Assembly: GCA_964549445.1 (NCBI GenBank) | Contig: CAZJVS010000009.1 | Location: 62,001 to 126,000, forward strand | Reading direction: 5' to 3' | Length of the DNA: 64,000 nucleotides | From: SpSt-539 sp964549445 | GTDB taxonomy: Bacteria; Planctomycetota; Phycisphaerae; UBA1845; UTPLA1 | Part shown: positions 1-8,900 of the stretch, one piece after another | How positions within the stretch are numbered: the first letter of the stretch is position 1 | Layout of the letters: each line of letters opens with the position of its first letter | Made by a program: the position numbers and the translations under genes | Notes under the pieces: generated by a model | Seen by the model: only the letters and a program-made list of their open reading frames with translations | The model's database searches: none | Told to the model about the DNA's origin: nothing

Positions 1-1207
1 ACCGCACCTGCGCCATCGCCGCCTGCTGCTCGCGCTGCTGCGCCGGCCACCGCTCCGGATTCATCACCGGCACCAGCAGAAACTCCGCCCCCAGTTCAAC
101 CACCCGCCGCGTCACATCCGAGAAATCCGTGTCGTAGCAGACGCACATCCCCACGCGCCCCAACTCCGTCCCAAACACCCGCTGCTCGCGCGCCGGATTC
201 CCATCTGAGATGAACGGCACCGGCACCGCCTTCGCCTGCCACCCCATTCGCGCCCCGTTCGGCCCGATCAGCATTGCCACGTTGTCGTAGTCACACGCCG
301 ACCCCGCCGCCGCGCGCACGTGCGCCCCGACGCACACATACAGTTCATGTTCCCGCGCGATCCGCGCCAGCCGATCCACAAACGGATGCGGCTGCTCCGC
401 CTCGCCTACCACCGTATGCTCCGGCAGCACGATGATCCGCGGCCGCTCCTCCGCCTCCGCCGCCTCTCGCGTCAGACGCACGTACTCCCGGTCATCCTCC
501 GACTCCGACTGCACGCACGCCACCGCGATCGAATCGCCCTCCGCAACCGTCACCGGCTGCGCCATCCATGCAAGCCCGACGATGGTCACGCCCAGCGCAG
601 CCGCCGGCAGCCATGCCACGACCCGCCGCCGCACCAGCCCATACGCGACGGCCGCATTCACCGTCACGATCAGAAACGACACGAAGTACACCCCGCCAAC
701 CGACGCGATCTGCGCGATCCACAAATCGCCCGCCTGGCTGTACCCCAGCGCCCCATACCCCAGCCGCACGCGCGCCAGGCCCTCGCTCCGCAACACCTCC
801 TGACCCACAAACAGCAGCGGCACGCTCCACCAAAGCGCCCACTCGCCAAGCCGCTCGCCCAGCATCCGCGACATCCGAAACGCCAGTCCCATGAAAATCG
901 CAAATACGATCATCACGATGACTGCCGCCGGCCCCAGTACGCCAAAGAGCCACCCCAGCACGATGCGATAGAACACGAGCCCCAGACACGTCCCCAGCAC
1001 CCACGCCCGCCACGCCGAAAGCCGCGGAAGCACCACCAGCCATGGCACAAGTGCAATCCAGGCGATCCAGTGCATCCCGAACGGCGGAAAGCAAACCCCG
1101 ATCAACACGCCGGAAGTCGCGGCCGCCGCAAACCCGACAGTCCACGTTGCCGTCCGCTCGCGCATCCGTACAGCGCTAACATCAACCACAACCGCCGGCG
1201 CCGCCAC
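1..1207 (-). CDS. lnt: Apolipoprotein N-acyltransferase, 3' end cut off by the window
   Basis: Inner-membrane enzyme that adds the third acyl chain to the N-terminal Cys of lipoproteins. The reading frame stays open to the window edge, so the C-terminus is missing. Counting from the ATG at 1165, residues 10-200 form several hydrophobic segments, followed by a nitrilase-type domain from about residue 212. The expected catalytic triad is visible as Glu249 (VLPEHTV), Lys312 (QAKAVPVPF) and Cys343 (GMCVCYD). I chose the GTG at 1207 because CGGGAG lies 8 nt upstream of it; the ATG at 1165 is the alternative and would remove 14 residues. The GTG lies inside the end of a small upstream frame (1182-1385), so translational coupling is possible. 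The family call is firm; the exact start is not. Confidence 0.88.
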   Translation of the reverse strand, partial: MAAPAVVVDVSAVRMRERTATWTVGFAAAATSGVLIGVCFPPFGMHWIAWIALVPWLVVLPRLSAWRAWVLGTCLGLVFYRIVLGWLFGVLGPAAVIVMIVFAIFMGLAFRMSRMLGERLGEWALWWSVPLLFVGQEVLRSEGLARVRLGYGALGYSQAGDLWIAQIASVGGVYFVSFLIVTVNAAVAYGLVRRRVVAWLPAAALGVTIVGLAWMAQPVTVAEGDSIAVACVQSESEDDREYVRLTREAAEAEERPRIIVLPEHTVVGEAEQPHPFVDRLARIAREHELYVCVGAHVRAAAGSACDYDNVAMLIGPNGARMGWQAKAVPVPFISDGNPAREQRVFGTELGRVGMCVCYDTDFSDVTRRVVELGAEFLLVPVMNPERWPAQQREQQAAMAQVR

Positions 1208-1385
1208 GCTCAAAACTCCCGACCTCCCTCAGCGTGCCTAACGCGATCGCCGCATCCTCCGCACGCACGTTCTGAAAGTGCCACCGCTCGCGACCGCCAA
1301 CGTAAAAGTCCTGCAGGCGATCCGACTCGAATCGCGCGAGCGCGCTCCCAATGCACCGTGAGGCGCTCCGCGCTTGATTCTGCAT
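1182..1385 (-). CDS. Possible small protein of 67 aa overlapping the lnt start
   Basis: ATG at 1385, with GGGAATCTGGA just upstream. The frame is GC-rich at third positions and protein-like (RLQDFYVGGRERWHF, then AEDAAIALGTLREVG). Its last 26 nt overlap the GTG start proposed for lnt, an arrangement typical of coupled genes. I do not recognise the family. It could equally be a fortuitous frame in the lnt leader. Confidence 0.3.
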   Translation of the reverse strand: MQNQARSASRCIGSALARFESDRLQDFYVGGRERWHFQNVRAEDAAIALGTLREVGSFERGGAGGCG

Positions 1386-1771
1386 TCCAGATTCCCGCCC
1401 GTCTCGTTGCCCGTTATCGGGTCGCTCAAGCGCGTCAAGGCGGCGACCCGATGACGACGCTCCAAGATTTCTCGGAACAATCAATTCCGTCCCCAAAAAA
1501 CCGGTCCGCCGATCCCGCAGCAACGCCCGCCGCGCGCGATTGCGTCCCAAACAACCGCCTTCAAGTTTCTCGACTATTCGAGTGGAGTCCGGGTCTTGTC
1601 CGGGCCTACCATGATTCGGGGAAATTGCACGCCCCGCATTCGTTGCGAGAAGGCGTGCAATCGGGGTTCAAACGCGAACTGAGTCACGGAATAGCACAGT
1701 TGCGCTCGCGTTCTCATCGCGAACGACTGTTCGAGTTCAGGTTTCCGCAAAGAAATCGGAGGGGGATTTCG
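1386..1771. other. Intergenic region with a hairpin upstream of the PEP-CTERM gene
   Basis: No convincing gene. The one clear structure is an inverted repeat with 10-nt arms, ATTGCACGCC (1624-1633) and GGCGTGCAAT (1652-1661), separated by an 18-nt loop and lacking a T-tract. It would lie in the leader of the gene starting at 1772. Around 1588-1602 the string GTCCGGG is directly repeated. No good promoter was found. Confidence 0.4.
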
Positions 1772-2545
1772 ATGAGAAATGCACTGACACCATTCGCGTC
1801 TGCGCCCTTGCCGGCGCGACGCTCGAAGACACTGATCTTTCCCGCGCTGCTCATTCTCGGCTTCGCGCATTTCGCCGACGCCGCAATCAATTACACCTGG
1901 AACTTCGATACTCCCGCCGGCTATCAGGCGAGTCCGCACGTCTATTTCGATACAACCCATTCGTACAGTCTCACCGCCTACGCTTTCAGCACCGCCAGCG
2001 GGCCGGTCAATCCAAGTCTGGGCCAGAGCTGGGGTCCGGGCGGCGGCTACAACCATCCCACCGGCACCGTCTCGCCGCGCTACCTCTTCGGCAAGAACGA
2101 GGGAGCCGGCGAAACTGGACTGGGGATCGGCGGCCTGCCGTCCAACGAAATCCAGTACAAATCATTCATTCAGCTCGATCTGTCGAATCTCTACGCGAAT
2201 GGCTTCTCGGGGCTGACGATGGCGATCAGCTCGATTCAGGACGATGAGGGCTACTACCTCTGGGGCAGTAACACCGTCGGCGTCCCCGGCGTACTTCTGC
2301 GGACCAACCTCGGCGAACCCGTCGAGGACAGCTTCCAGGTCCCAAGCTTCGGCACCTACAAGTACTTCTCCGTCAGCGCCACGCCGGTCATCAACAACGA
2401 CGCCAGCGACGTGCTGATCATGAACGGCCTGACCGCCCACATGCCGGAGCCTGCCACGCTTGCCTTCCTGGCAGCGGGTTGGGTGCTGTCAATGAGCCGG
2501 CGCGCCCGCCGCCGGTTATCATCCCCTCCGGAGGTCCAGCCATAA
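1772..2545 (+). CDS. PEP-CTERM sorting-domain protein
   Basis: Secreted protein of 257 aa, function unknown. The ATG at 1772 follows GGAGGGGG (about 8 nt spacing), and the frame upstream of it is only antisense to lnt. An arginine-bearing N-terminus and hydrophobic stretch (residues 19-36, ending FADAA) form a signal peptide. The middle is a beta-rich domain starting INYTWNFDTPAGY with no recognised motif. The C-terminus has MPEPATLAFLAAGWVL followed by an Arg-rich tail, the PEP-CTERM tripartite signal recognised by exosortase-type systems; no exosortase gene is in this window. The stop overlaps the proposed start of the downstream VOC gene, so the two are probably cotranscribed. Confidence 0.85.
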   Translation: MRNALTPFASAPLPARRSKTLIFPALLILGFAHFADAAINYTWNFDTPAGYQASPHVYFDTTHSYSLTAYAFSTASGPVNPSLGQSWGPGGGYNHPTGTVSPRYLFGKNEGAGETGLGIGGLPSNEIQYKSFIQLDLSNLYANGFSGLTMAISSIQDDEGYYLWGSNTVGVPGVLLRTNLGEPVEDSFQVPSFGTYKYFSVSATPVINNDASDVLIMNGLTAHMPEPATLAFLAAGWVLSMSRRARRRLSSPPEVQP

Positions 2546-2910
2546 ACCTCACCTACGCCATCATCTTCGTCTCCGACATGAACCGCTCCGTCGCCTTCTA
2601 CCGCGACGTCCTCGGCCTCCCGCTCAAGTTCCAGACTCCACACTGGACCGAGTTCAACGCCGAGTCTGCCACCCTCGCCCTCCACGCCGCCGAAGCCCCC
2701 GCGACAGCCAGGGACAATCCTGAGAAAACCCCGCCCGGCCGTTGCCGCCCCGGCCTTTCCGTCCTCAACCTCGACGAGTTCCACAAACGCATGACCGACC
2801 ACAACGTCCCCTGCATCCAGCCCCCAAAGGAAATCTTCGGTACCCGCATCGCCCAATACCTCGATCCCGACGGCCTCCCCATCTCAGTCAGCGAACAACG
2901 CCGCCCCTGA
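2542..2910 (+). CDS. VOC/glyoxalase-fold protein with an apparently non-canonical start
   Basis: Small single-domain VOC-fold protein of about 122 aa. It has the usual betaalphabetabetabeta opening (YAIIFVSDMNRSVAFYRDVLGL) and the closing strand with YLDPDGLPISV, where family members place a metal-binding Glu or similar residue. The natural N-terminus of the fold falls at ATA AAC CTC (2542), directly after GGAGGTCCAGCC, giving AUAA overlap with the stop of the PEP-CTERM gene. No ATG, GTG or TTG lies at that point. The first in-frame ATG (2578) would delete strand beta1, and a TTG at 2479 would add 21 unlikely residues. Substrate unknown. Confidence 0.72.
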   Translation: MNLTYAIIFVSDMNRSVAFYRDVLGLPLKFQTPHWTEFNAESATLALHAAEAPATARDNPEKTPPGRCRPGLSVLNLDEFHKRMTDHNVPCIQPPKEIFGTRIAQYLDPDGLPISVSEQRRP

Positions 2911-3153
2911 CGCGAACGCCGCAGTCGCTAATCCGCGCCACGCATCCGCCGCGCCCGCCCTGTCTCCCCATCTCCTCGGCAATGCTTCACCCGACAAGGC
3001 CACCGCCCCGCTTTCTGCTTTTGGCGTTTCTGCGTTTCAGCTTTCGCCCCGTCCTGCGGAACGCTGGCCACTCTTTCCTGTAGCTGACGCGAGCGCGACG
3101 GCGCCCTCGCACCGACAACCGCAAGAGCCGCACGGCTTCCGCTGTCGACCGGT

Positions 3154-3172
3154 CCCTGAGCCGGTCGAAGGG
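3154..3172. repeat. REP-like palindrome
   Basis: CCCTGAGCCGGTCGAAGGG lies within a larger imperfect palindrome (GTCGACCGG at 3144-3152 and CCGGTCGAAGG). The wording resembles the CCCTTCGACnnGCTCAGGG repeats widely scattered in bacterial genomes. No transposase of the RAYT type is in the window. Confidence 0.5.
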
Positions 3173-3261
3173 CGACCCTCTGCGGCCACGGAGAGATTCT
3201 GCGCACGGGGAAAAAAGTGGCGACGACCGGCACGACCGAACTCGCGACATGAATTGTCCGG

Positions 3262-3291
3262 CTCTCTATCGGCGGCTATCGGCTGCTATCG
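3262..3291. repeat. Tandem 10-mer, three units
   Basis: CTCTCTATCG, GCGGCTATCG, GCTGCTATCG in direct succession (consensus GCnGCTATCG). A related 10-mer series built on ATCGCCA is at 3771-3808. Confidence 0.75.
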
Positions 3292-3389
3292 TCAAAAAAA
3301 GAGCGCCGATGATCCAGGAGCTGAGATCGGTCGACAGAGAACTGATAACTGAAAGCTGTCCACGGACCCCCACGACCCCCGTCCCATCA

Positions 3390-3447
3390 AATCCCGTCTA
3401 ATCCCGTCAAAAAACAATCATGCGATCCCGTCCCACGATCCCGACCC
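3390..3447. repeat. Repeats of the AATCCCGTC word
   Basis: AATCCCGTCT and AATCCCGTCA are adjacent (3390-3409). After a short A-rich break, GATCCCGTCCCAC and GATCCCGACCCCC follow as two 13-nt units. Confidence 0.6.
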
Positions 3448-3459
3448 CCGGCCGCCCCA

Positions 3460-3496
3460 TTTCGACGTTTCGACTTTTCGAAGTTTCGACGTTTGG
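3460..3496. repeat. Tandem 8-mer, four units
   Basis: TTTCGACG, TTTCGACT, TTTCGAAG, TTTCGACG, then TTTGG. The period of 8 is exact, with only single-base differences between units. Confidence 0.8.
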
Positions 3497-3587
3497 ATCC
3501 CCATTCTCACCATTCTAACTTCCGCCCCGCCGCCCCATTCCAACCCCCACGCCCGCCCCGTGTGGCCCCCGGCCGCCTCCCGCCTCA

Positions 3588-3620
3588 AATCCGCAATCCG
3601 AAATCCACAATCCGCAATCG
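3588..3620. repeat. Tandem 7-mer, more than four units
   Basis: AATCCGC, AATCCGA, AATCCAC, AATCCGC, then AATCG. The period of 7 is exact. Confidence 0.8.
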
Positions 3621-3770
3621 AACCGTGTTCCTGGGTTTGCTCGCCCCACCCATTATCACCGCCTCTAAGCCATTCTCCGCAAAAAGCGCTCGCCCGCCGC
3701 ACGCGTCCGCCAACCCGAATCTGTGTGCCAAAGCACACCCTCCCGCCATTCCGGATACCAACTGTGCAAA

Positions 3771-3808
3771 AGCTTGCCAATCATCGCCAATGATCGCCAT
3801 GTATCGCA
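3771..3808. repeat. Tandem 10-mer built on ATCGCCA
   Basis: AGCTTGCCAA, TCATCGCCAA, TGATCGCCAT, GTATCGCAC follow one another in a 10-nt period, more degenerate than the arrays to its left. Confidence 0.6.
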
Positions 3809-3973
3809 CACCACCGCCCAATCCCGCGCGCCCTCACCGCGTCCCCGGACCGCTCCCGGCATATTTGTCGATTACCGGCCCCATTCTCCGCGCGCGCCGC
3901 CGCCTCCGCGCGGGTATGATATGAAGTCCGCCCAGCGCCCAGCGCGCCGGGCCACGGAGGGAAAAGGAAACCC

Positions 3974-4717
3974 ATGTCCGTACGAATTTCACTCGCCGCC
4001 TTCGTCGCGGCCGCACTCATCTTCGCATCATCGGCCGGCGCGGCGCTCGTCTCGCTCGGCGCCGACGCCGACAACACCCTCTTCGCCGACCCCAACGGCG
4101 CCCTCAGCAACGGCGCTGGCGAAAACATCTTCGTCGGCCGCACCGGCCAGGGCGGTGTCCGGCGCGGCGTCCTCTCATTCGACGTCGCCGCAAATGTCCC
4201 CGCCGGCTCAACGATCAACAGCGCGACTCTCTCGCTCCATCTCTCTCAGGCCTCCAACAACACCTCTGTCGCAACGTCGCTCCATCGCCTCCTCGCCGAC
4301 TGGGGCGAGGGCACGTCCGCCACCGCCGGCGGCAGCGGCGCACCATCGACTCCGGGCGACGCCACCTGGCTTCATCGCTTCTATCCCACCGATCTCTGGA
4401 CCACCCCCGGCGGCGACTTCAACGCCTCCGCCAGCGCCACCACCAACGTCAGCGTCGTCGGTGCCTACAACTGGTCCTCCGCCGCCCTCGCCGCCGACGT
4501 GCAGTTCTGGCTCGACAACCCGACGGCCTCTTTCGGCTGGCTCATCCGCGGCGACGAGGTCACCAACAATTCCGCCAAGCGCTTCGACTCGCGCGAAAAC
4601 ACCACCGAGTCGTTCCGGCCGATCCTCACGATCGATTACACGCCCGCGCCCGAGCCCGCGACGCTCGGCCTGCTCGTTTGTGGCGTTCTTCTTCGTCGCG
4701 GCAGGAAGCGACGGTAG
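3974..4717 (+). CDS. DNRLRE-domain protein with PEP-CTERM tail
   Basis: Secreted protein of 247 aa. The ATG at 3974 follows GGAGGGAAAAGGAAACCC. Signal peptide: residues 1-24 (ending SSAGA). Residues about 27-220 match the DNRLRE pattern: a degenerate NTLFADPNG start, the hallmark GVLSFDVAANVPAGSTI strand, a LADWGEGT turn, a W-rich loop, an AADVQFWLDNP segment and SRENTTESFRPILTIDYT at the end. DNRLRE domains are all-beta modules of surface and secreted proteins. The C-terminus (PAPEPATLGLLVCGVLL then RRGRKRR) is a PEP-CTERM sorting signal. The next gene is a paralogue 25 nt downstream with the same fold and a different tail. Confidence 0.88.
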   Translation: MSVRISLAAFVAAALIFASSAGAALVSLGADADNTLFADPNGALSNGAGENIFVGRTGQGGVRRGVLSFDVAANVPAGSTINSATLSLHLSQASNNTSVATSLHRLLADWGEGTSATAGGSGAPSTPGDATWLHRFYPTDLWTTPGGDFNASASATTNVSVVGAYNWSSAALAADVQFWLDNPTASFGWLIRGDEVTNNSAKRFDSRENTTESFRPILTIDYTPAPEPATLGLLVCGVLLRRGRKRR

Positions 4718-4742
4718 TCAAAGGCGGGGGGTGGAGCGAAGC

Positions 4743-5891
4743 ATGTCGTCAATCCGCGCGCGGTTCACCGTCGCACTGGCTGCCCTGGTCGTCATCGCTG
4801 AGTCGGCATCGTCCCCCGCCGTCACCATCACCATCGGCGCCGCCAAGGACAACACGCTCATCGAGACATCCTTGACCACCGATGCCGCCCAGCGGACCAA
4901 CGGCGGCGGCTTCGGCATCTATGTCGGCCGCACCAGTCAGGGATTCCGCCGCCGCGGCCTCATCAAGTTTAACGTCGCAGCTGCCGTCCCGGCCGGAGCG
5001 ACCATCACCAGCGCCGCTCTCACGCTGAACTTCGAATACACGAGCGACGGCAGCAGCCGCACCCTCTCGCTCCGGCGAATGCTGAAGGATTGGGGTGAAG
5101 GCACCATCGCCGGCGGCGCAGGCGGCGGCGGCGGAAATCCGCCCAACCTGGGTGATGCGACCTGGAAATACAATTTCTACAACACCAGCCAGTGGACAAG
5201 CCCCGGCGCCAGCACCGACGGCAGCGACCGCTCCGCCACCGTCAGCGCCAGCCAGACCGTCGGCATTCTTTCTCCGGTGTTCGTCACCTGGGGGCCGACC
5301 TCCGAGACGACCGCCGACGTCCAGTACTGGCTCGACAATCCGAACGCCAACTTCGGCTGGATCATCATCGCGCCCGAGACCAGCAATCGCGCCTCGCGCC
5401 GCTTCAGCTCGCGCGAAACCGACATCCCGGAGTGGGCCCCCGCGCTCACCATCAGCTACGTCCCCGCCCTGCCGCCGATCATCAACCCCATCCCCAACGC
5501 CAGCACCGTCTGCGGCTCGCCGTTCACCTCGGTCGCCCCCACCCTCAGTCAGGGTTCCGCGCCCATCACCTGGTCGCTCCAGGCCGGCCCATTCGGCGCG
5601 ACAATCAATCCGGCCAGCGGCGCGGTTTCATGGGCGGCGCCCGTTACAACCAGCTTCCCCTACACCATCACCGTCCGCGCCACCAACTCATCCGGCTTCG
5701 ACGACGAAAGCTGGCTCCTCACCGTCCGCTCCGGCGACTTCAACGGCGACGGCCTCCTCACCGCCATCGACGTCCCGCCCTTCGTCGACGTCCTCATCGG
5801 CGCATCGACCACCACCGCCTGCGCCGCCGACGTCAACCTCGACGGCTTCATCGACGGCCTCGACGTCCAGGCCTTCGTCAACGGCCTCTGA
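4743..5891 (+). CDS. DNRLRE-domain protein with putative Ig-like module and dockerin-like tail
   Basis: Secreted protein of 382 aa; the ATG at 4743 is preceded by GGGGGGTGGAG. The signal peptide covers residues 1-26. The DNRLRE domain (about 28-240) parallels the upstream gene segment by segment (GLIKFNVAAAVPAGATI, LKDWGEGT, TADVQYWLDNPNANFGW). A short Ig/cadherin-like module follows (about 242-330: INPIPNASTVCGSPF ... YTITVRATNSSG). The C-terminus has two dockerin-type Ca-binding loops, GDFNGDGLLTAIDV and ADVNLDGFIDGLDV. Dockerin-like tails without cohesins are common in planctomycete secreted proteins, so no cellulosome is implied. Probably cotranscribed with the upstream paralogue. Confidence 0.85.
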   Translation: MSSIRARFTVALAALVVIAESASSPAVTITIGAAKDNTLIETSLTTDAAQRTNGGGFGIYVGRTSQGFRRRGLIKFNVAAAVPAGATITSAALTLNFEYTSDGSSRTLSLRRMLKDWGEGTIAGGAGGGGGNPPNLGDATWKYNFYNTSQWTSPGASTDGSDRSATVSASQTVGILSPVFVTWGPTSETTADVQYWLDNPNANFGWIIIAPETSNRASRRFSSRETDIPEWAPALTISYVPALPPIINPIPNASTVCGSPFTSVAPTLSQGSAPITWSLQAGPFGATINPASGAVSWAAPVTTSFPYTITVRATNSSGFDDESWLLTVRSGDFNGDGLLTAIDVPPFVDVLIGASTTTACAADVNLDGFIDGLDVQAFVNGL

Positions 5892-5901
5892 CCGCGCCGG
5901 T

Positions 5902-5930
5902 TTGTCGGATCGCCGCCGCGCGCCAATAAT
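5902..5930 (+). promoter_or_regulatory. Probable promoter of mfd (leaderless geometry)
   Basis: TTGTCG (5902-5907), 17-nt spacer, AATAAT (5925-5930). The -10 ends 8 nt before the GTG start of mfd, so the transcript would begin at or next to the start codon. Confidence 0.55.
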
Positions 5931-5938
5931 CATCCCCA

Positions 5939-8900
5939 GTGAAGGTGATCGACCTGATCGCCGCCGACCCCCTGATTCGGCGGCTGGTCGAAGCGGTTCG
6001 GGCTGACACCCCCCCGGTTGCGATCAGCGGCCTGTGGGGATCCTCTGCGCCCATCCTCTCCCAGCTCGTCGCCCGCGACCTGAAACGCCCTCTTCTCTAC
6101 ATCACCGCCCACCTCGAAGAAGCCGACTCCGTCCGCGAAGACCTCGAATCCATCTTCAGCCAGTCCGTCGATCTCTTCCCCGCCTGGGAAGGCCTCCCCG
6201 GCGAAGGCGCCGGCAGCAGCGAAATCGTCGTCGAGCGCTCCGCCCTCTGCAGCCGCCTCATCGCCGGCGACGCGCCCGCCGCCATCGTCGCCCCGATCCA
6301 GGCCTTGCTCGCCGCCGTCCCGACTCGCGCCGCCCTCGACAGCAACGCCCGCGACATCGCCATCGACCAACGCACCGACCCGCAACATATCGTCGACTGG
6401 CTCGTCGCCCACGGCTTCAAGCGCCTCGATCAAGTCGAGCAGGGAGGCGACTTCGCCCTCCGCGGCGGCATCCTCGACGTCCTCGTCTCCGGCGCGGTCG
6501 ACGCCATCCGCATCGAGTTCTTCGACGACCTCGTCGAGTCCATCCGCGAGTTCGAAGTCGGCTCCCAGCGCTCCACCCGCCAGCTTCAACGCACGCGCCT
6601 TGCCATCCCGCCCGACCCGGCAAAGCTTTCGCACGACCAGACGACTCACTTCTTCGATTTTCTCCCGCCCGAAACGATCATCGTCATCGCCGAGCCGCCC
6701 GAGGTTCAGGAGATTGGCCGCACCGTCCTCCAGCGCCTCGGCTCGCCCGTCGGCATGTTCCCCGTCGAGTCCGTCTTCCGAACCGCCGCCCGCTTCAACC
6801 AGCTCCACGTCGCCCGCTTCGGCCTCGCCACCGCAAAGGCCGAGCGCACCTTCGCCGCCGAAACCGCTGCCATTGCCGCCTTCGACCCCAAGCCCGCCGA
6901 CGCCGTCCAGCAACTCGTCGCCCTCGCCGCCGAATCGCGCGTCACCGTCTTCTGCGACAACCAGGGCGAAGCCGACCGCCTGCACGAACTGATCGACCAG
7001 GTCGCCGCTGCCGGCGACGGGAAACCGCGGCCAAATATCGAAACCACGATCGGCTTCCTCCATCAGGGCTTCCGCTGGGGCTCGACTGCCCTAGTCGCCA
7101 ATCGCGAAATCTTCCACCGCTACTCGCAGCGCCACCGCATCCGCCGCGTCGCCACCGGCCGCCCGCTCGACTCGTTCCTCGACCTGCAACCCAACGACTT
7201 CGTGGTCCACATCGTCCACGGCATCGCCCAGTTCATCGGTATGAAGACGATGCAGAAGGCCGGCTCAAAAAAGCTGGAGGAGTTCCTCACGCTCCGCTTC
7301 GCCGAGTCCGCCCTCATGCACGTCCCGGTCTCGCAGATCGACCTCGTCCAGAAGTACATTGGCGCCGGCGGCGCCCGCCCGCCGCTCTCCAAGCTCGGCG
7401 GCACGCGCTGGAAAGCCACCAAGGCCCGCGTCGAAGAAGCCGTCGGCGACCTCGCCGCCGAACTGCTCCGCACCCAGGCCGAGCGCGACACGCAAAGCGG
7501 CGTCGCCTACCCCGCCGACACCGCTTGGCAGCGCGAGTTCGAGCAATCCTTCCTCTACACCGAAACCCCCGACCAGCTCACCGCCCTCGGCGACATCAAG
7601 CGCGACATGACCCGCGGCCGCCCGATGGACCGCCTGCTCTGCGGCGACGTCGGCTACGGTAAGACCGAACTATCGCTCCGCGCCGCCTTCAAAGTCGTCG
7701 AGTTCGGCAAGCAGGTCGCCGTCCTCGTTCCCACGACTGTTCTCGCCGAACAGCACTGGCAGACGTTCAAGGAACGCATGGCCGACTACCCCTTCCGCAT
7801 CGAGTGCCTCTCGCGCTTCCGCACGCCCAAGGAGCAGAAAGACATCCTGCAGCGCGCCGGAAAGGGCCAGGTCGACATCCTCATCGGCACCCATCGCCTG
7901 CTTTCGCGTGACGTGCGCTTCACCGACCTCGGCCTCGTCGTCATCGACGAAGAGCAGCGCTTCGGCGTCGAGCACAAAGAGCGACTCAAACAGTTCCGCA
8001 GCACCGTCGACGTCCTCACCATGACCGCTACCCCCATCCCCCGCACCCTGCACATGTCGATGATCGGCATCCGTGACATCTCCGCCCTCGCCACGCCGCC
8101 CATGGACCGCCGCAGCATCTCCACCAGCGTCACCCACGCCGGCCCTGATCTCATCCGCGCCGCCGTCCTCCGCGAACTCAACCGCGACGGCCAGGCCTAC
8201 TTCGTCCACAACCGCGTCCAGTCCATCGAGCTCATCGCCGACCGGCTCAAGTCGATCGTCCCCGAAGCCCGCTTCCTGATCGGCCACGGCCAGATGCCGC
8301 CCGACGAACTCGAAGACGTCATGCTTCGCTTCGTCCGCCACGAAGCGGACGTGCTGGTCTGCACGACCATCATCGAATCCGGCCTCGACATCCCCAACTG
8401 CAACACGATCTTCATCGATCGCGCCGACACCTTCGGCCTGGCCGACCTGCACCAGCTCCGCGGCCGCGTCGGCCGCTACAAGCACCGCGCCTATTGCTAC
8501 CTGCTGCTCTCGCCCGATCGCCCGATCACCGACGGCGCCGCCAAGCGCCTCAAGGCCATCGAAGAATTCAGCGAACTCGGCGCCGGCTTCCAGATCGCCA
8601 TGCGCGACCTCGAAATCCGCGGCGCAGGCAACCTGCTCGGCTCCGAGCAGTCCGGCCACATCGCCGCCGTCGGCTACGAGATGTATTGCCAGCTATTGGA
8701 AGCGGCCGTGAAGCGAATGAAGGGCGAAAAGCCGCCGCCCACCGCCGACGTTCACCTCGAGCTGAACGTCGAGGCCTACGTCCCGCGTCACTACGTCGCC
8801 TCCGACCGCCAGCGAATGGAGGTCTACCGCCGCATCACCGGCTGCCGCACCCCGGCCGACGTGCAGCAGTTGGAGACCGATCTGACCGACGCCTTCGGCA

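Larger units (their letters stand above)
2911..3973. other. Gene-free mosaic of short tandem repeats
   Basis: About 1 kb with no frame that looks coding. It holds at least five unrelated short tandem arrays with periods of 7, 8 and 10 nt (listed separately), a REP-like palindrome, and a homopyrimidine-rich string (3011-3046) repeating TTTCTG and GTTTC. Just before the next gene is TATGAT at 3915-3920, a possible -10 without an obvious -35. Confidence 0.7.

Noticed and set aside
320..1771. Long plus-strand open frame running in phase into the PEP-CTERM gene
   Set aside because: It is Arg/His/Pro-rich and antisense to lnt. The real gene starts at 1772 with its own ribosome-binding site and signal peptide.
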